This document shows positions 63,054 to 64,000 of a DNA stretch of 64,000 nucleotides, in pieces. The notes below the pieces were generated by a model. The model did no database searches. It was not told the origin of the DNA and worked only from the letters and a program-made list of their open reading frames with translations. A program made the position numbers and the translations under genes. The stretch is from the NCBI RefSeq assembly GCF_963677565.1, contig NZ_OY781981.1:620001-684000 (forward strand), written 5' to 3'. Origin of the DNA: an uncultured Draconibacterium sp. Its GTDB lineage: Bacteria; Bacteroidota; Bacteroidia; Bacteroidales; Prolixibacteraceae. The number at the start of each line of letters is the position of its first letter. Position 1 is the first letter of the stretch.

Positions 63054-64000
63054 TCAGTTTAAGAATAACTTTTCAATGGCTTCCCACGAAATGTATTTGA
63101 AGTTTTGGCTGACCAGTTCTTCTCCATCGTAGTTATACCCGTCCTGAACCACTAACATGCCTTTTGGATATTTGGCACCCAGCGGAACGTTGGTAATGTC
63201 AATTCCATCCGTTTCTTCCACGCCATCAACATCGCCGTCAACAATACGAAAACTGCCGAGGTACTTATTATCGCCCTGGCGCTCGAACACCGCGTAACTG
63301 TAACTTCCCTGCGACGAAGCCACCAGGTAGCCGTTCACGCTGTCGGTGGCATAAATGGCCAGCCCTTCAATATCGTAGTGCATATCTTCGTTCTCTTCAG
63401 TACTCATTGCTATCAGCTTTCCTTCGGTAGAACCATCGGGTTCTGCATCGAACTTAAAAATGCCGGCCACTTCTTCGCCGATGTAAACCACTCCGTTTTC
63501 ATCGTCGGCAGCAACTCCTTCGGTTTGCGTCCCCAAACTCCACGAACGAACCAGTTTGGCATCAATTTTATCGCCACTGGCAAACAATTCCCATTGCTCA
63601 ATTTCGCCGGCTTTACTGTTCAGAAATACGTAATAGTTGCCTGTTTTAGCACTTCTGTACATGCCCAAACCATAAACATCGTCCTGCATTTCAGAGGTGA
63701 TTACCCGGGCATCGGCCGCTTCAAGCACTCCTCCTTTTTTTACAAAGTACAACGATACTGAATGCGTTGAGCGATTACTGGCTGCCAATACATCTACTTT
63801 TTTGTCGCCCAAAGGAAATCCATAACGCAGGTCGCAGTTATTCATATTCCCATCGGCATAATAGTTTAGCTGTTTCCCGTCAAGATCGTAGGTGGCTAAC
63901 CCTCCTTTTTTATCGGTACCAATAATAAATGAGTTCATCACATCCGTCGTATCAATCCATATTGCCGGATCGTCAGCCGAGTCCTCATTCTTATTTTGTG
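63054..64000 (-). CDS. Beta-propeller phytase (3-phytase), N-terminus beyond the window
   Basis: The frame is open to the right edge, where it reads NKNEDSADDPAIWIDTTDVMNSFIIGTDKKGGL. The DDPAIW motif upstream of the internal ATG shows that the gene starts outside the window. Beta-propeller phytase signatures are DDPAIW, GTDKKGGLATYDLDG, DVYGLGMYRS, SLGTQTEGVAADDENGVVYIGEE, DIEGLAIY, LVASSQGSYSYAVF and ETDGIDI. Acidic residues in these motifs bind the calcium ions that hold the phytate phosphates. It releases phosphate from phytate outside the cytoplasm, which fits the Pho genes earlier in the window. Confidence 0.9.
   Translation of the reverse strand, partial: QNKNEDSADDPAIWIDTTDVMNSFIIGTDKKGGLATYDLDGKQLNYYADGNMNNCDLRYGFPLGDKKVDVLAASNRSTHSVSLYFVKKGGVLEAADARVITSEMQDDVYGLGMYRSAKTGNYYVFLNSKAGEIEQWELFASGDKIDAKLVRSWSLGTQTEGVAADDENGVVYIGEEVAGIFKFDAEPDGSTEGKLIAMSTEENEDMHYDIEGLAIYATDSVNGYLVASSQGSYSYAVFERQGDNKYLGSFRIVDGDVDGVEETDGIDITNVPLGAKYPKGMLVVQDGYNYDGEELVSQNFKYISWEAIEKLFLN

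Overview
The window reads as a chromosomal segment of a Bacteroidota bacterium, most likely Bacteroidales/Marinilabiliales-like. The evidence is promoters with the phylum-specific -33 TTTG / -7 TAnnTTTG architecture, a TonB receptor with a carboxypeptidase-regulatory N-terminal domain, an ABC permease fused to an M1-peptidase-like domain, DUF1080 proteins, and start codons without clear Shine-Dalgarno sequences. No rRNA, tRNA, CRISPR array, transposase or integrase is visible.

Region 1 (about 0.5-16.2 kb, minus strand) is one long transcription unit. It starts with an ABC-2 ATPase and a giant permease/M1-like protein. TolC, a periplasmic adaptor and two HAE1-type RND pumps follow, and the unit ends with a second ABC permease. 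The second RND pump is fused in one reading frame to a multi-pass linker and a complete ABC ATPase domain. Two ABC-2 modules therefore bracket a tripartite RND exporter. This is the most unusual protein architecture in the window.

Region 2 (16.4-19.4 kb) holds three tandem paralogous secreted proteins. The two closest copies also share duplicated promoters and double terminators. Region 3 (19.5-43 kb) is mostly housekeeping and catabolic genes: comB-like, PagL-like, C-S lyase, ruvC, EamA transporter, hybrid PAS kinase, TPR protein, lipA-lipB, a thymidylate-synthase-like protein without the catalytic Cys, a Gfo/Idh/MocA oxidoreductase with a HEAT-DUF1080 protein, PhnA-like, trpS, ybaK, trpB2 and lplA. 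trpB2 is preceded by a 29-codon leader with a Trp-His-Trp segment and an intrinsic terminator.

Region 4 (42-56.3 kb, minus strand) is a phosphate regulon: porin-pstS-pstC-pstA-pstB-phoU-phoB-phoR, then a TonB receptor with a beta-helix lipoprotein, and further on a small secreted carboxypeptidase-regulatory-domain protein. Two of its transcription starts carry three hexamers of TGTAAY type in 11-bp phase, ending exactly 10 bp before a -7 octamer. A third start has a weaker version with the same spacing. I propose this as the local PHO box. A beta-propeller phytase running off the right edge fits the phosphorus theme.

Region 5 (56.5-63 kb) is AT-rich and looks accessory and decaying: a P-loop kinase-like gene, a 37-residue membrane protein, two thioredoxin-domain lipoprotein genes separated by about 130-bp imperfect repeats that resemble integron attC sites, and three interrupted genes (two 1-nt frameshifts and one in-frame stop).

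Degenerate 7-bp-period repeats occur in several gene junctions, twice within about 20 bp of a start codon.
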